The translations under genes and the position numbers were made by a program. From contig NZ_BMMU01000002.1 in NCBI RefSeq assembly GCF_014646095.1, positions 124,001-188,000 on the forward strand: a stretch of 64,000 nucleotides of DNA. Reading direction: 5' to 3'. The notes beneath the pieces were generated by a model. It saw nothing but the letters and a program-made list of their open reading frames with translations, was not told the DNA's origin and made no database searches. This DNA comes from Streptomyces lacrimifluminis. Its GTDB lineage: Bacteria > Actinomycetota > Actinomycetes > Streptomycetales > Streptomycetaceae. How positions within the stretch are numbered: position 1 is the stretch's first letter; each line of letters begins with the position of its first letter. Positions 26,092 to 34,770 of this stretch are shown piece after piece.

Positions 26092-27480
26092 CTACGCCCA
26101 GGCCGTCACCGGGACGAAGGAGCTGTCCTGGCGGAAGGTGTCCGTGCCGTCCGTCAGGTCCACGCGCAGCTGGTAGTTGTAGTGGCGCAGGAAGTAGCCC
26201 GGGTAGTTGTACGACTCGAAGCGCACCGACCCCGACGTGGTGCCCGTCCGGGCGATGAACGTGGCGTCCTTCGCGAAGGTCGACGTACCGTCGTTGGCGT
26301 CGAACCGGGCGCGGTAGTCCCAGTGGCGGAGGTAGTTGCCGGAGCTGTCGCGGAACGAGTAGCCGTTGCCGTCGGCCAGTCCGGCGACGACGGTGAAGGT
26401 GGACGCCTGCTTGAGCGCGGTGGTGCTGGAGCCGCTCACCACGGGGAGGTTGAGCAGCGAGGACTGCACCTGCCAGTACCGCGTCGAGTAGTTGACCGAC
26501 CGGAAGGAGCGGGTGACGCCCTTCGACAGGGCCGGGCCGCCACTGACCGTCTCCTTGACCACGGTGAAGTGACGGGCCGTTCCGGAGATCGAGGGCAGTG
26601 CCTTCGCGGCGGTCCAGGTGGCGAACGTGTCGTAGCTGTCGCTGTAGTAGTACTTCCCGTCACCGTAGCCGTCGAAGAAGATCCGCCAGCCGCCGTTGTC
26701 GAGCTGGATCACGGACGGGCCTTCGCGGTAGCTGCCCCAGCCGGCCCAGTCGCCGGTCTTCGAGATCGTGTAGGGGCCGGCGAGGCTGGTGGCGGTGGCG
26801 TACTCGATGTACTTCGTCGTCTCGTTCTTGGGGAAGGCGTGGTAGGTCGAGCCGATCTTCACGATGTACGTGTCGATGTGGTTCGGCCCGATGCCCGACA
26901 GCGCCACCGGTGAACTCCACGCCGTGAGCGCGGAGTTGGTCGCCTTCAGCAGGTACGGCGTGAAGATCCACTCGTTACTGGTGACCGAGCAGGACACGAT
27001 GATGTTCACGCTGCCGTCGCTGTCGACGAACCACTCGGGTGCCCATGCCCGGGACAGGCTGGCGATCGGGACCGTGTAGTCGTACAGGAAGGTCCAGTTG
27101 ACGCGGTCCGAGCTGCGGGCGAAGCCGATGGTCGTGCTGGTGTCCTGCCAGGTGTGCGTGGTGTAGGTGACGTAGTAGTAGCCGTTGGTGTGCTTGATGA
27201 CGCTCGCGTCGCGGATGCGGTTGCTCGGCGGGGTGTAGGCCGGGGACTTCACGAGCCGGAAGTCGGTGGCGTCGTCCGACTGGTAGACGTTCACCGTGCC
27301 GTCGTTGCTGTTGAGGAACGGCACGATGGTGTACCGCGTCGCGGAGCCGCTGGGCGGGGCCGCCGCGGCGGCGGTGCCGAGCAGTCCGGGCAGTTCGCCC
27401 AGGACGAGCGCCGAGGCGGGCAGGGCGGCCAGCGCACGCAGCAGGCTGCGGCGGGAGGGCGTGGGGCGGGGACTGGTCAC
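26092..27480 (-). CDS. Secreted GH43-type arabinanase/arabinosidase with CBM42 (AbfB) domain
   Basis: The Tat signal (SRRSLLRALAALPASALV) is followed by a five-bladed propeller: catalytic base in NRIRDASVIK, modulating Asp in NHIDTY and acid Glu in YREGPSV. Residues 325-462 form an arabinofuranose-binding AbfB beta-trefoil (RSFRSVNYSTRYW, YLRHWDYRARFDAN, YFLRHYNYQLRVD). It should cleave arabinan or arabinoxylan side chains outside the cell. The GTG has AAGGAG 6 nt upstream. A palindrome at 27518-27533 resembles the one before the other GH43 gene (36803), which suggests shared control. Confidence 0.85.
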   Translation of the reverse strand: MTSPRPTPSRRSLLRALAALPASALVLGELPGLLGTAAAAAPPSGSATRYTIVPFLNSNDGTVNVYQSDDATDFRLVKSPAYTPPSNRIRDASVIKHTNGYYYVTYTTHTWQDTSTTIGFARSSDRVNWTFLYDYTVPIASLSRAWAPEWFVDSDGSVNIIVSCSVTSNEWIFTPYLLKATNSALTAWSSPVALSGIGPNHIDTYIVKIGSTYHAFPKNETTKYIEYATATSLAGPYTISKTGDWAGWGSYREGPSVIQLDNGGWRIFFDGYGDGKYYYSDSYDTFATWTAAKALPSISGTARHFTVVKETVSGGPALSKGVTRSFRSVNYSTRYWQVQSSLLNLPVVSGSSTTALKQASTFTVVAGLADGNGYSFRDSSGNYLRHWDYRARFDANDGTSTFAKDATFIARTGTTSGSVRFESYNYPGYFLRHYNYQLRVDLTDGTDTFRQDSSFVPVTAWA

Positions 27481-27517
27481 GTGCGGCTCCTTGGTGATCC
27501 AACCGACGGCTCTCCAC

Positions 27518-27533
27518 GTTCGACATTGCGAAC
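27518..27533. promoter_or_regulatory. Palindrome GTTCG-N6-CGAAC upstream of the GH43 gene
   Basis: GTTCGACATTGCGAAC, followed by another GTTCG 4 bp on. It lies 38 bp before the GTG. A related site, GTTCTATATATCGAAC, is found before the GH43 gene at 36803. Candidate site for an arabinose-responsive or similar regulator. Confidence 0.55.
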
Positions 27534-27775
27534 GCAGTTCGGTAAATCGGTCAGACCGTAAATCCGGGTCGTGCGCACGTCAATACTTCGGACACGCTCC
27601 GACCTGTGAACTTCTGCCCGGACGGGGCGCATTCGACATCCCGCACCGCACCAACCCGTCAGCCGGCACCGTGCGGTAGTGAAGCTGTGCAATCACTATG
27701 GGGGAACACACCGAAGCGGCGCGGAGATGCGCGACGGAGGTGCCCCGGTGACTACCTGGCCCGTACGCTGTGACC

Positions 27776-27994
27776 ATGGACGACGCGGCGATGGTCGGCT
27801 TGATGGGGCGGGTGACGGGCACGATCGGGCCGGGGCTGGTCGGCGAGGTGATCGTCCGGGTGCGCGGTGGCGCCGAGCACTTCCTGGCGTATCCCTCTGC
27901 GGCCCAGGACCGTATCGAGCGGGGGACGGTGGTCATGGTCGTCGAGTACCTGCCGCCGCGCACGGTGTACGTCACCGCCGCGTACGACAGTTGA
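27776..27994 (+). CDS. Small NfeD/OB-fold-like protein
   Basis: 72 aa: VGLMGRVTGTIGPGLVGEVIVRVRGG and RGTVVMVVEYLPPRTVYV look like the soluble OB-fold domain of NfeD proteins, without the membrane part. NfeD-type proteins are commonly encoded next to flotillins, and the flotillin gene starts 174 bp downstream in the same direction. It probably helps organise flotillin assemblies. ATG at 27776; a GTG two codons earlier is possible. Confidence 0.75.
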   Translation: MDDAAMVGLMGRVTGTIGPGLVGEVIVRVRGGAEHFLAYPSAAQDRIERGTVVMVVEYLPPRTVYVTAAYDS

Positions 27995-28167
27995 GCCCGC
28001 ACGAGGGCTGAGACCGGCGAACGCGCGGTCGTGGGGTCCGTACGTCTGCGGATGATCACGTGTGCGTCAAGCTTGCAACAAGGATTCCTCAGCCGCTGTA
28101 CCCGGGCCCCGCACAGGAGCACCCTTGCGTCGTTCGGTGCCGAAAGGGCACCAGGCAAAGGGGGCGT

Positions 28168-29655
28168 ATGCCGATGTTCGTCGGCGTCGTAGCGGGGGCC
28201 GCGGTAGTAGCCGTCCTCGTACTCATCGGTGTTTTCAAGATGATGTGGCGGGTCGCTGAACCCAACGAGGCACTCATCATCTCCGGTTCCAAGCACAGGA
28301 CCGAAGGCCTTGAGGAAGGCATGGGGTTCCGTATCGTCACCGGGCGGGGCACTCTCGTGCTGCCCGGGATGCAGGCGGTGCGCAAGATCTCGCTCGACCT
28401 GAACGAGACCGAGCTGCACGTGGACTGCGTGACCACGCAGGGCATTCCGCTCAAGGTGCGGGGCGTGGTCATCTTCAAGGTGGGCGACGACTTCGTGTCG
28501 ATCGCGAACGCGGGCCGCCGTTTCCTCGACCAGCAGAAGATGATGGCGGAGCGCGTGCACAACGTGTTCGCCGGTCATCTGCGGTCCATCGTCGGCGGGT
28601 TGACCGTCGAGGAGATGATCCGCGACCGCGAGAAGCTCACCGGGCAGACCCGGGCCGCGTGCGGCACGGAGATGGAGAAGCTCGGCCTGATCGTGGACTC
28701 CCTCCAGATCCACGAGATCGAGGACCCGACCGGTTACATCAAGAACCTCGCCATGCCGCACGCGGCCGCCGTCCAGCGGGACGCGCGCATCGCGCAGGCC
28801 GAGGCGAACCGTCTCGCCACCGAGGCCGAGCAGAAGGCCGCGGCGCTGATGTCCGAGGCCACCCGGGACAGCGAGATCCTGCAGGCCGGATATCAGGCGG
28901 AGCGCGACAAGGCGGCGGCGAAGGCCCGGCAGGCCGGACCGCTCGCCGACGCCGCCGCCCGCCAGGACGTCGTCGTCCAGGAGACACGCATCGCCGAACT
29001 CGACGCCCTGCGCCGGGAACAGCAGCTCCAGGCGGACGTCCGCAAGCCGGCCGACGCCCAGGCCTACGAGACGCGGGCGCGGGCCGAGGCCGAGCGTGAC
29101 GCGCGTATCTCGGCGGCGCAGGCCAAGGCCAAGGAGACGGAGCTCGCTGCCTTGGCCGAGGCGAACCGGGTCAAGACGGCCGCGACCGCCGAGGCCGAGG
29201 CGACCAAGGCACGTGGTGCCGCCGCCGCGATGGCGACCAGGGCCACGGGTGAGGCCGAGGCCGCCGCGTCCCAGGCCAAGGGCCTCGCCGCCGCCGAGGC
29301 GACACGGGCGAAGGGGCTCGCGGAGGCCGAGGCCATCAAGGCGCGGGCCGCCGCGCTCGCGGAGAACCAGGAAGCGGTGGTCGCCCAGCAACTCGCCGAG
29401 AACTGGCCGGAGATCGTGAAGGCCGGGGCGTCCGCGTTCGGCAGCGTGGACAACATGGTGGTCCTCAACGGCGCGGACGGCATGGCGGAGATGCTCGCCA
29501 AGGCCCTCACCATGGGCGGTACGGGGCTGGGGCTGGCCCGGCAGCTGCTCGCGTCCATGAACCAGAACGGGCAGACGCCGAACGGCACTTCGGCGCTGAA
29601 CGGGCTGGCGGCGCCGACGGTACAGAAGGTGCCGGTGGAGAAGGACGAGGGGTGA
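28168..29655 (+). CDS. Flotillin-like SPFH-domain membrane protein
   Basis: A 495-aa scaffold of ordered membrane domains. Residues 4-27 are one N-terminal membrane helix; residues 30-190 form the SPFH/Band 7 domain (VAEPNEALIISG, DVVTTQG-like DCVTTQGIPLKVRGV, MAERVHNVFAGHLRSIVGGL). Residues 215-410 are a long Ala/Glu/Lys coiled coil with repeated EAEATKARG-type units. The C-terminal region has GGTGLGLARQLLASMNQ. Length and order are typical of flotillins. GGGGG lies 3-7 nt before the ATG at 28168. Together with the preceding OB-fold protein it forms the usual NfeD-flotillin pair. Confidence 0.92.
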   Translation: MPMFVGVVAGAAVVAVLVLIGVFKMMWRVAEPNEALIISGSKHRTEGLEEGMGFRIVTGRGTLVLPGMQAVRKISLDLNETELHVDCVTTQGIPLKVRGVVIFKVGDDFVSIANAGRRFLDQQKMMAERVHNVFAGHLRSIVGGLTVEEMIRDREKLTGQTRAACGTEMEKLGLIVDSLQIHEIEDPTGYIKNLAMPHAAAVQRDARIAQAEANRLATEAEQKAAALMSEATRDSEILQAGYQAERDKAAAKARQAGPLADAAARQDVVVQETRIAELDALRREQQLQADVRKPADAQAYETRARAEAERDARISAAQAKAKETELAALAEANRVKTAATAEAEATKARGAAAAMATRATGEAEAAASQAKGLAAAEATRAKGLAEAEAIKARAAALAENQEAVVAQQLAENWPEIVKAGASAFGSVDNMVVLNGADGMAEMLAKALTMGGTGLGLARQLLASMNQNGQTPNGTSALNGLAAPTVQKVPVEKDEG

Positions 29656-29666
29656 TGCGGTGACTC

Positions 29667-29696
29667 ACGGGGCTCAGGCTCTAACGTGAGCCCCGT
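29667..29696. terminator. 10-bp stem hairpin overlapping the next gene's start
   Basis: ACGGGGCTCA, a 10-nt loop, and TGAGCCCCGT. It follows the flotillin stop by 11 bp and contains the possible GTG starts (29686, 29695) of the PemK-like gene. It may be a terminator, or it may hide the start of the next gene. Confidence 0.6.
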
Positions 29697-30141
29697 GACC
29701 GCCCTTCCCGATGCCGAAGTCCCGGGCCGCTACGGCCCTTCCGCCACCACCGAGGCCGACCCTCGCGATGTGGGGCGGGTCCGTACGGAGTACTCGCCCG
29801 CCCACGACGGGGATCCCGATCCCGGGGAGATCGTGTGGACGTGGGTGCCGTTCGAGGAGAACGACGGCAGGGGGAAGGACCGCCCCGTGCTTGTTGTCGC
29901 TCGCGAGGCAGCCGGGTCGTTTCTCGCCGTGCAGCTGTCCAGCAAGAGGCACGACGGGGACCGGGAGTGGGTTCCGATCGGGAGCGGGCCGTGGGATCGG
30001 ACCGGCCGAGACTCGTGGGTGGCTGTGGATCGGGTGCTGCGGTTGTTCGAAGGCGGGATGCGGCGGGAGGCCTGTGCGTTGGACCGGATGCGGTTCAACT
30101 CCGTTGTGCGGCGGTTGCGGGAGCTGTACGGCTGGCAGTGA
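29686..30141 (+). CDS. PemK/MazF-like protein
   Basis: A 151-aa protein with the PemK fold: GEIVWTWVPFEENDGRGKDRPVLVVAREAAG, FLAVQLSSKRHDGDREWVPIG and VDRVLRLFEGGMRREACALD. Classic PemK/MazF proteins are mRNA-cutting toxins, but no antitoxin gene is adjacent and a 45-residue N-terminal extension is present, so a toxin role is doubtful. The GTG at 29695 is an alternative start. No Shine-Dalgarno sequence is seen, and the start sits in a hairpin. Confidence 0.75.
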   Translation: MSPVTALPDAEVPGRYGPSATTEADPRDVGRVRTEYSPAHDGDPDPGEIVWTWVPFEENDGRGKDRPVLVVAREAAGSFLAVQLSSKRHDGDREWVPIGSGPWDRTGRDSWVAVDRVLRLFEGGMRREACALDRMRFNSVVRRLRELYGWQ

Positions 30142-30174
30142 GGGGTTCGGTCGTGGGGCGCGTGCGGGTTGCGC

Positions 30175-30203
30175 GTGGCTGGTCGCGCGGTTCCCCGCGC
30201 CCC
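30175..30203 (-). repeat. Interspersed 3'-end repeat, copy D
   Basis: Reverse orientation relative to copies A-C: GTGGCTGGTCGCGCGGTTCC then CCGCGCCCC. Located between the convergent PemK-like and PARG genes. Confidence 0.75.
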
Positions 30204-30216
30204 TGAATGCCGCGCC

Positions 30217-31038
30217 CTAGGGGGCGCTTGCTCCAGCGAAGGCACGTTCGAACGCTGCCCTTGTTGTCGTGCCGGTCGTGCGGTCCAGGATCGCGAACAC
30301 GACCCTCTCGAATCTGCCCTCGAAACGGCCGCCCACCAGCAGGTTCCTGAACGCACCCGCCACCGTGCCCGGGTCGTTCCGGAACACCCCGCAGCCCCAG
30401 GCGCCCAGCACCAGGCGGCGGTAGCCCTCTGTGGCTGCCGTTTCCAGGACCCGTTCCGCGCGTGATGCCAGGGCCCGGGGGATGTCCGCCGCCCGCTCGG
30501 GGGCCGTTCGTCGTACGACGCCCGCGTTCGGGGCCGCCGAGGTCAGGAAGCCCGCCGTGTACGGGTCGTCCAGGAGGCGGCCCCGGTCGTCGCGGAAGAC
30601 CGGTACCCCGGGTGAGTGGATGACGCGGTCCGTGTAGAACGGGTCTCGGTGGGTGCGGTGGTGGTCGTAGAACTCGCGCACCCCCGTCAGACAGGTGTAC
30701 AGGGCCGAGGCTCGGCACAGGGCCTCTTCCTGGGCCTGGGCGCCGTTCAGGTAGCCGCCGCCCGGGTTGCGGGCCGAGGAGAAGTTCAGGACCGCCACGG
30801 GGCCGGGGAGACGGCGGGCGGCCTCCAGGCTGCTCTCGCCGGTGACCTCGAAGGACGTGTCCAGTGATGAGTCCGCCGGGGGTACGTCCAGCGGGCCCGG
30901 GCCGTAGAGGCGTGTGCCCGCCCGGGCGGCATCGATCGCCGCGGCGAGTCGCACCTCGCGCCCGTCGGACGCGCGGTAGGAACCGGCCGCGACGATCTCC
31001 TCCGTACCACGTGCGAGCTCGCGCAGTCGGGCACTCAT
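30217..31038 (-). CDS. Bacterial-type poly(ADP-ribose) glycohydrolase (TIGR02452 family)
   Basis: A 273-aa macrodomain enzyme that removes ADP-ribose units. The catalytic loop is complete: FSSARNPGGGYLNGAQAQEE, that is GGG followed by QEE with the catalytic Glu. LGAWGCGVFRNDP is the other macrodomain loop. The family occurs in Streptomyces, usually as a single gene. I start at the ATG 31038 (MSARLRELARG); the upstream His/Gly-rich codons are unlikely to be translated. Regulation is not apparent. Confidence 0.88.
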   Translation of the reverse strand: MSARLRELARGTEEIVAAGSYRASDGREVRLAAAIDAARAGTRLYGPGPLDVPPADSSLDTSFEVTGESSLEAARRLPGPVAVLNFSSARNPGGGYLNGAQAQEEALCRASALYTCLTGVREFYDHHRTHRDPFYTDRVIHSPGVPVFRDDRGRLLDDPYTAGFLTSAAPNAGVVRRTAPERAADIPRALASRAERVLETAATEGYRRLVLGAWGCGVFRNDPGTVAGAFRNLLVGGRFEGRFERVVFAILDRTTGTTTRAAFERAFAGASAP

Positions 31039-31316
31039 GGCGCCACCCCCGTGTGCGCCATGACCGTGCCCGGTGCCCGCTCCCCCGCCGTGCTCATACA
31101 CGCATCGTGGGTGATGCTGGACGGGCGGTGCAACAGAGTTTCCCGGGTATGCGAACGGCTCACCAACACCATGGAAACGGAGATCCATCGTCCCGAAAGT
31201 GCCCATGTGCACCCTTGTGCGATTCCACGCGAGGGGTTTGGGTGGGACGAGCGTTGCCTGTCCGGCCCACCCGAAGCCGGGCCGGCGGCATGGTGGAATC
31301 TCAGGAGGATCCCGAC

Positions 31317-32660
31317 ATGTCCGATGCGTCTACTGCCACTTCGGCAAGTGGCTGTACGAAACGCCGCACCGCTCTCTCCGAGGCCGAGGTCGAAGCCCTG
31401 GTCCGGGGGATCTGTTTCAAGACGGGACCGCCCCGCACCCTCGGTGTCGAGGTGGAATGGCTCGTCCACGAGCTGCGGCAGCCGCAGCTCCCCGTGACAC
31501 CCGAACGGCTCGAAGCGGCCTACGCCGCACTGCGGACCCTGCCTCTCAGGTCGGCGCTCACCGTCGAACCGGGCGGTCAGCTGGAGCTCAGCTCCGCCCC
31601 CGCCGCCTCCCTGATGGAGTGCGTCGGGTCCGTCTCCGCCGACCTGGACGTGGTCCGCGCGGTACTGCGCGAGGACGGTCTCGGTATCGTCGGCATCGGC
31701 CAGGACCCCTGGCACGCGCCCCGTCGTTTCCTGCACGAGCCGCGCTACGACGCCCTGGAGCGGTGCCTCGACCTCACGGGCCCGGCCGGCCGCGCCATGA
31801 TGTGCACCTCGGCCTCCGTGCAGGTGTGCCTCGACGCCGGTCACGAGGAGCCGGGCCCCCTCGGGCACGGACGGCGCTGGTGGCTCGCGCACCAGCTCGG
31901 CGCGGTCCTCGTGGCCGCCTTCGCCAACTCTCCGCTCGCCGTGGGCAGCCCCACCGGCTGGCGTTCCACCCGGCAGGTGCTGTGGATGGAGATCGGCGCC
32001 GGGAGAGCCGGGGCGCAGCCGCTGGACGCCGAGCCGCGGCAGGCCTGGGCACGGCATGTGCTCGACGCCCCGGTGATGTGCGTACGGCGGGACAGCGGAC
32101 CGTGGGACGTGCCGGAGGACGGGCTGACGTTCCGGCAGTGGATCCGCTCCGGAGTGCCCCGGCCGCCGACGCAGGAGGATCTCGACTACCACCTGACGAC
32201 CCTGTTCCCCCCGGTGCGGCCACGCGGCCACCTCGAACTGCGCATGATCGACGCCCAGCCCGGCGACGACGGCTGGATCGTCCCGCTCGCCGTCACGGCC
32301 GCGCTCTTCGACGACCCCGAGGCCGCCGAGCTGGCCTACCGGGCGGTCAAACCGCTCGCCGAGCGCGCCGGGTCACTGCCCGCCCCGCACAATCCGCTGT
32401 GGTCCGACGCCGCCCGCCACGGCCTGGCCGACCCCGAGCTGCAGGAGGTGGCACTCGTCTGCTTCTCGGCCGCCGTGGACGCCCTGCCCCGGCTCGGCGC
32501 GAGCCGGCAGGTCGTCGACGCCGTCGCCGCGTACCTCGACCGGTATGTCGCCCAAGGCCGTTGCCCCGCCGACGACCTGCTCGACAGCCTGCGCGACACG
32601 GACGGTGACCCGGACCGGCGCGCACCAGGGACTCCGTACGGAAAGGATCTCCGCACATGA
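31317..32660 (+). CDS. egtA: Glutamate-cysteine ligase EgtA
   Basis: Makes gamma-glutamylcysteine, the sulfur donor for ergothioneine. The 447-aa protein is of the GCS2 type: TLGVEVEWLVHE, SALTVEPGGQLELSSAP (Mg-ATP site acids), RAMMCTSASVQVCLDAG, ANSPLAVG and HLELRMIDAQPGDD. AGGAGG lies 8 nt before the ATG at 31317. It opens the tightly packed operon egtABCD: its last codons overlap the egtB start. Confidence 0.93.
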   Translation: MSDASTATSASGCTKRRTALSEAEVEALVRGICFKTGPPRTLGVEVEWLVHELRQPQLPVTPERLEAAYAALRTLPLRSALTVEPGGQLELSSAPAASLMECVGSVSADLDVVRAVLREDGLGIVGIGQDPWHAPRRFLHEPRYDALERCLDLTGPAGRAMMCTSASVQVCLDAGHEEPGPLGHGRRWWLAHQLGAVLVAAFANSPLAVGSPTGWRSTRQVLWMEIGAGRAGAQPLDAEPRQAWARHVLDAPVMCVRRDSGPWDVPEDGLTFRQWIRSGVPRPPTQEDLDYHLTTLFPPVRPRGHLELRMIDAQPGDDGWIVPLAVTAALFDDPEAAELAYRAVKPLAERAGSLPAPHNPLWSDAARHGLADPELQEVALVCFSAAVDALPRLGASRQVVDAVAAYLDRYVAQGRCPADDLLDSLRDTDGDPDRRAPGTPYGKDLRT

Positions 32661-33979
32661 CCGACCCCGCCCTGGATCCGGAGACGCTCCGGGGGCGCGC
32701 TTTCGCCGCGCTCACCACCGCGCGGGAGCGGACCGCGCTCCTCACCTCCGTCGAGGATCCCGAACTCACCGCGCAGCACTCGCCGTTGATGTCCCCGTTG
32801 GTGTGGGACCTCGCGCACATCGGCAACCAGGAGGAGATGTGGCTGCTGCGCGCGGTCGCCGGGCGGGAGGCGATGCGGCCCGAGATCGACGGCCTGTACG
32901 ACGCCTTCGAGCACTCCCGCGCCGAGCGGCCCTCCCTGCCGCTGCTGCCTCCCGCGGAGGCCCGTAAGTACGCGGCGGAGGTGCGCGGCCGGGTCGTGGA
33001 CGTGCTGGAGAACGCCTCGTTCGAGGGAACCGGTGCGCGGCTGACCCAGGCCGGGTTCGCCTTCGGGATGATCGCCCAGCACGAACAGCAGCACGACGAG
33101 ACGATGCTGATCACCCATCAGTTGCGGAGGGGACCGGCGGTTCTCCATGCCCCCGACCCGGAGCCCACTCCCCCGTTCACCGGTCCGGCCGAAGTCCTGG
33201 TCCCCGGTGGGCCGTTCACGATGGGCACCTCCACCGAGCCGTGGTCCCTGGACAACGAACGGCCCGCGCACCGGCGCGAGGTGGCCCCCTTCTTCATCGA
33301 CACCACCCCGGTGACGAACGCCGCCTACCAGGCGTTCATCGCGGACGGCGGCTACGACGACCCGCGCTGGTGGACACCGGACGGCTGGGCGCACGTACGC
33401 GGGCACTCGCTGTACGCACCGCTGTTCTGGTTCCGGGACGGCGGGCAGTGGCTGCGGCGCCGGTTCGGCGTCACCGAGGTGGTGCCGCCCGACGAACCCG
33501 TCGTGCACGTGTGCTGGTACGAGGCGGACGCGTACGCCCGCTGGGCCGGGCGCCGCCTGCCCACCGAGGCGGAGTGGGAGAAGGCCGCCCGGCACGACCC
33601 GGCGACCGACCGCTCGACGCGCTACCCGTGGGGCGACGCCGACCCGGCGCCCGAGCACGCCAACCTCGGTCAGCGGCATCTGCGTCCGGCGCCCGCCGGA
33701 AGCTATCCGGCCGGCGAATCGCCGCTCGGGGTACGGCAGTTGATCGGTGACGTGTGGGAGTGGACGGCGAGCGACTTCCTGCCGTACCCGGGGTTCAGCA
33801 TGTTCCCCTACAAGGAGTACTCGGAGGTGTTCTTCGGGCCCGAGCACAAGGTGCTGCGCGGCGGTTCGTTCGCCGTGGACGCGGTGGCCTGCCGGGGCAC
33901 GTTCCGCAACTGGGACTATCCGATCCGGCGGCAGATCTTCTCCGGGTTCCGCACCGCCCGTACCCCGGAAGCCGTCTGA
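32657..33979 (+). CDS. egtB: Iron-dependent sulfoxide synthase EgtB
   Basis: Joins gamma-glutamylcysteine to hercynine with O2, forming the C-S bond. The 440-aa protein has an N-terminal DinB-like four-helix domain with iron His ligands (WDLAHIGNQEEMWLLR and HEQQHDETMLITHQL) and a C-terminal formylglycine-generating-enzyme-like domain (VPGGPFTMGT, RRLPTEAEWEKAA, GDVWEWTASDFLPYPGF, VLRGGSFAVD). All expected motifs are present. Overlaps egtA by 4 bp and egtC by 1 bp, so translation is probably coupled. Confidence 0.95.
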   Translation: MTDPALDPETLRGRAFAALTTARERTALLTSVEDPELTAQHSPLMSPLVWDLAHIGNQEEMWLLRAVAGREAMRPEIDGLYDAFEHSRAERPSLPLLPPAEARKYAAEVRGRVVDVLENASFEGTGARLTQAGFAFGMIAQHEQQHDETMLITHQLRRGPAVLHAPDPEPTPPFTGPAEVLVPGGPFTMGTSTEPWSLDNERPAHRREVAPFFIDTTPVTNAAYQAFIADGGYDDPRWWTPDGWAHVRGHSLYAPLFWFRDGGQWLRRRFGVTEVVPPDEPVVHVCWYEADAYARWAGRRLPTEAEWEKAARHDPATDRSTRYPWGDADPAPEHANLGQRHLRPAPAGSYPAGESPLGVRQLIGDVWEWTASDFLPYPGFSMFPYKEYSEVFFGPEHKVLRGGSFAVDAVACRGTFRNWDYPIRRQIFSGFRTARTPEAV

Positions 33980-34770
33980 TGTGTCGTCAACTGGCCTTTC
34001 TGGGACCGCCCGAGGCGATCGGCGAGGTCGTGATGGAGCCGCCGCACGGGCTGTACCGGCAGTCGTGGGCACCCCGGCACCAGCGGTACGGGACCGTCAA
34101 CGCCGATGGTTTCGGGGTCGGTTGGTATGCGGACGGCGATCCGGTACCGGCTCGCTACCGACGAGCCGGGCCCGTCTGGGGGGATGCGTCCTTCGCCGAC
34201 CTCGCCCGGGTCGTGCGGACCACCGCGCTGCTCGCCGCCGTGCGGGACGCGACGCTGGCCGGCGCCGACGGGGAGGCGGCGGCGGCGCCGTTCGCCGCCG
34301 GTGCCTGGCTGTTCGGGCACAACGGGGCGGTCAGGGGCTGGCCGGGGTCTCTCGCGCCCCTCGTACAGGCCCTGCCCGGCGAGGAGTTGCTGTCGATGGA
34401 GGCGCGCTCCGACTCGGCGTTCCTGTGGGCGCTGGTGCTGCACCGGCTGCACGCCGGTGACGACGTCGGCCGGGCGTTGGCCCGCACCGTCCTGGAGGCC
34501 GACGCGGCGGCCCCCGGGTCCCGGCTCAACCTGCTGCTCACCGACGGCAAGACGATCGCCGCGACCACCTGGGGCGACACCCTCTTCCACCTGACCGGGC
34601 CCGGCCCCCGCACGGTGATCGCGTCCGAACCGTACGACGACGATCCCCGCTGGCAGGAGGTACCCGACCGCACCCTCGTCATCGCGAGCCGCACCGAGGT
34701 ACGGCTCACCCCGCTCCAGGACCTGAGCGGCGATCTGGCATCCGTACCACCCGAGGAGCTTCGTACGTGA
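33979..34770 (+). CDS. egtC: Gamma-glutamyl hydrolase EgtC (class II amidotransferase fold)
   Basis: Removes the glutamate from the EgtB product. The 263-aa Ntn hydrolase starts with the catalytic Cys right after Met (MCRQLAFLG) and has NADGFGVGWY, HNGAVRGWPG and SDSAFLWALVLH, as in other class II amidotransferase folds. Its ATG overlaps the egtB stop (TGATG), and its end overlaps the egtD GTG. Confidence 0.94.
   Translation: MCRQLAFLGPPEAIGEVVMEPPHGLYRQSWAPRHQRYGTVNADGFGVGWYADGDPVPARYRRAGPVWGDASFADLARVVRTTALLAAVRDATLAGADGEAAAAPFAAGAWLFGHNGAVRGWPGSLAPLVQALPGEELLSMEARSDSAFLWALVLHRLHAGDDVGRALARTVLEADAAAPGSRLNLLLTDGKTIAATTWGDTLFHLTGPGPRTVIASEPYDDDPRWQEVPDRTLVIASRTEVRLTPLQDLSGDLASVPPEELRT

Noticed and set aside
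29686..30141. PemK-like gene as half of a toxin-antitoxin pair
   Set aside because: No small antitoxin gene precedes or follows it; the upstream neighbour is a flotillin.
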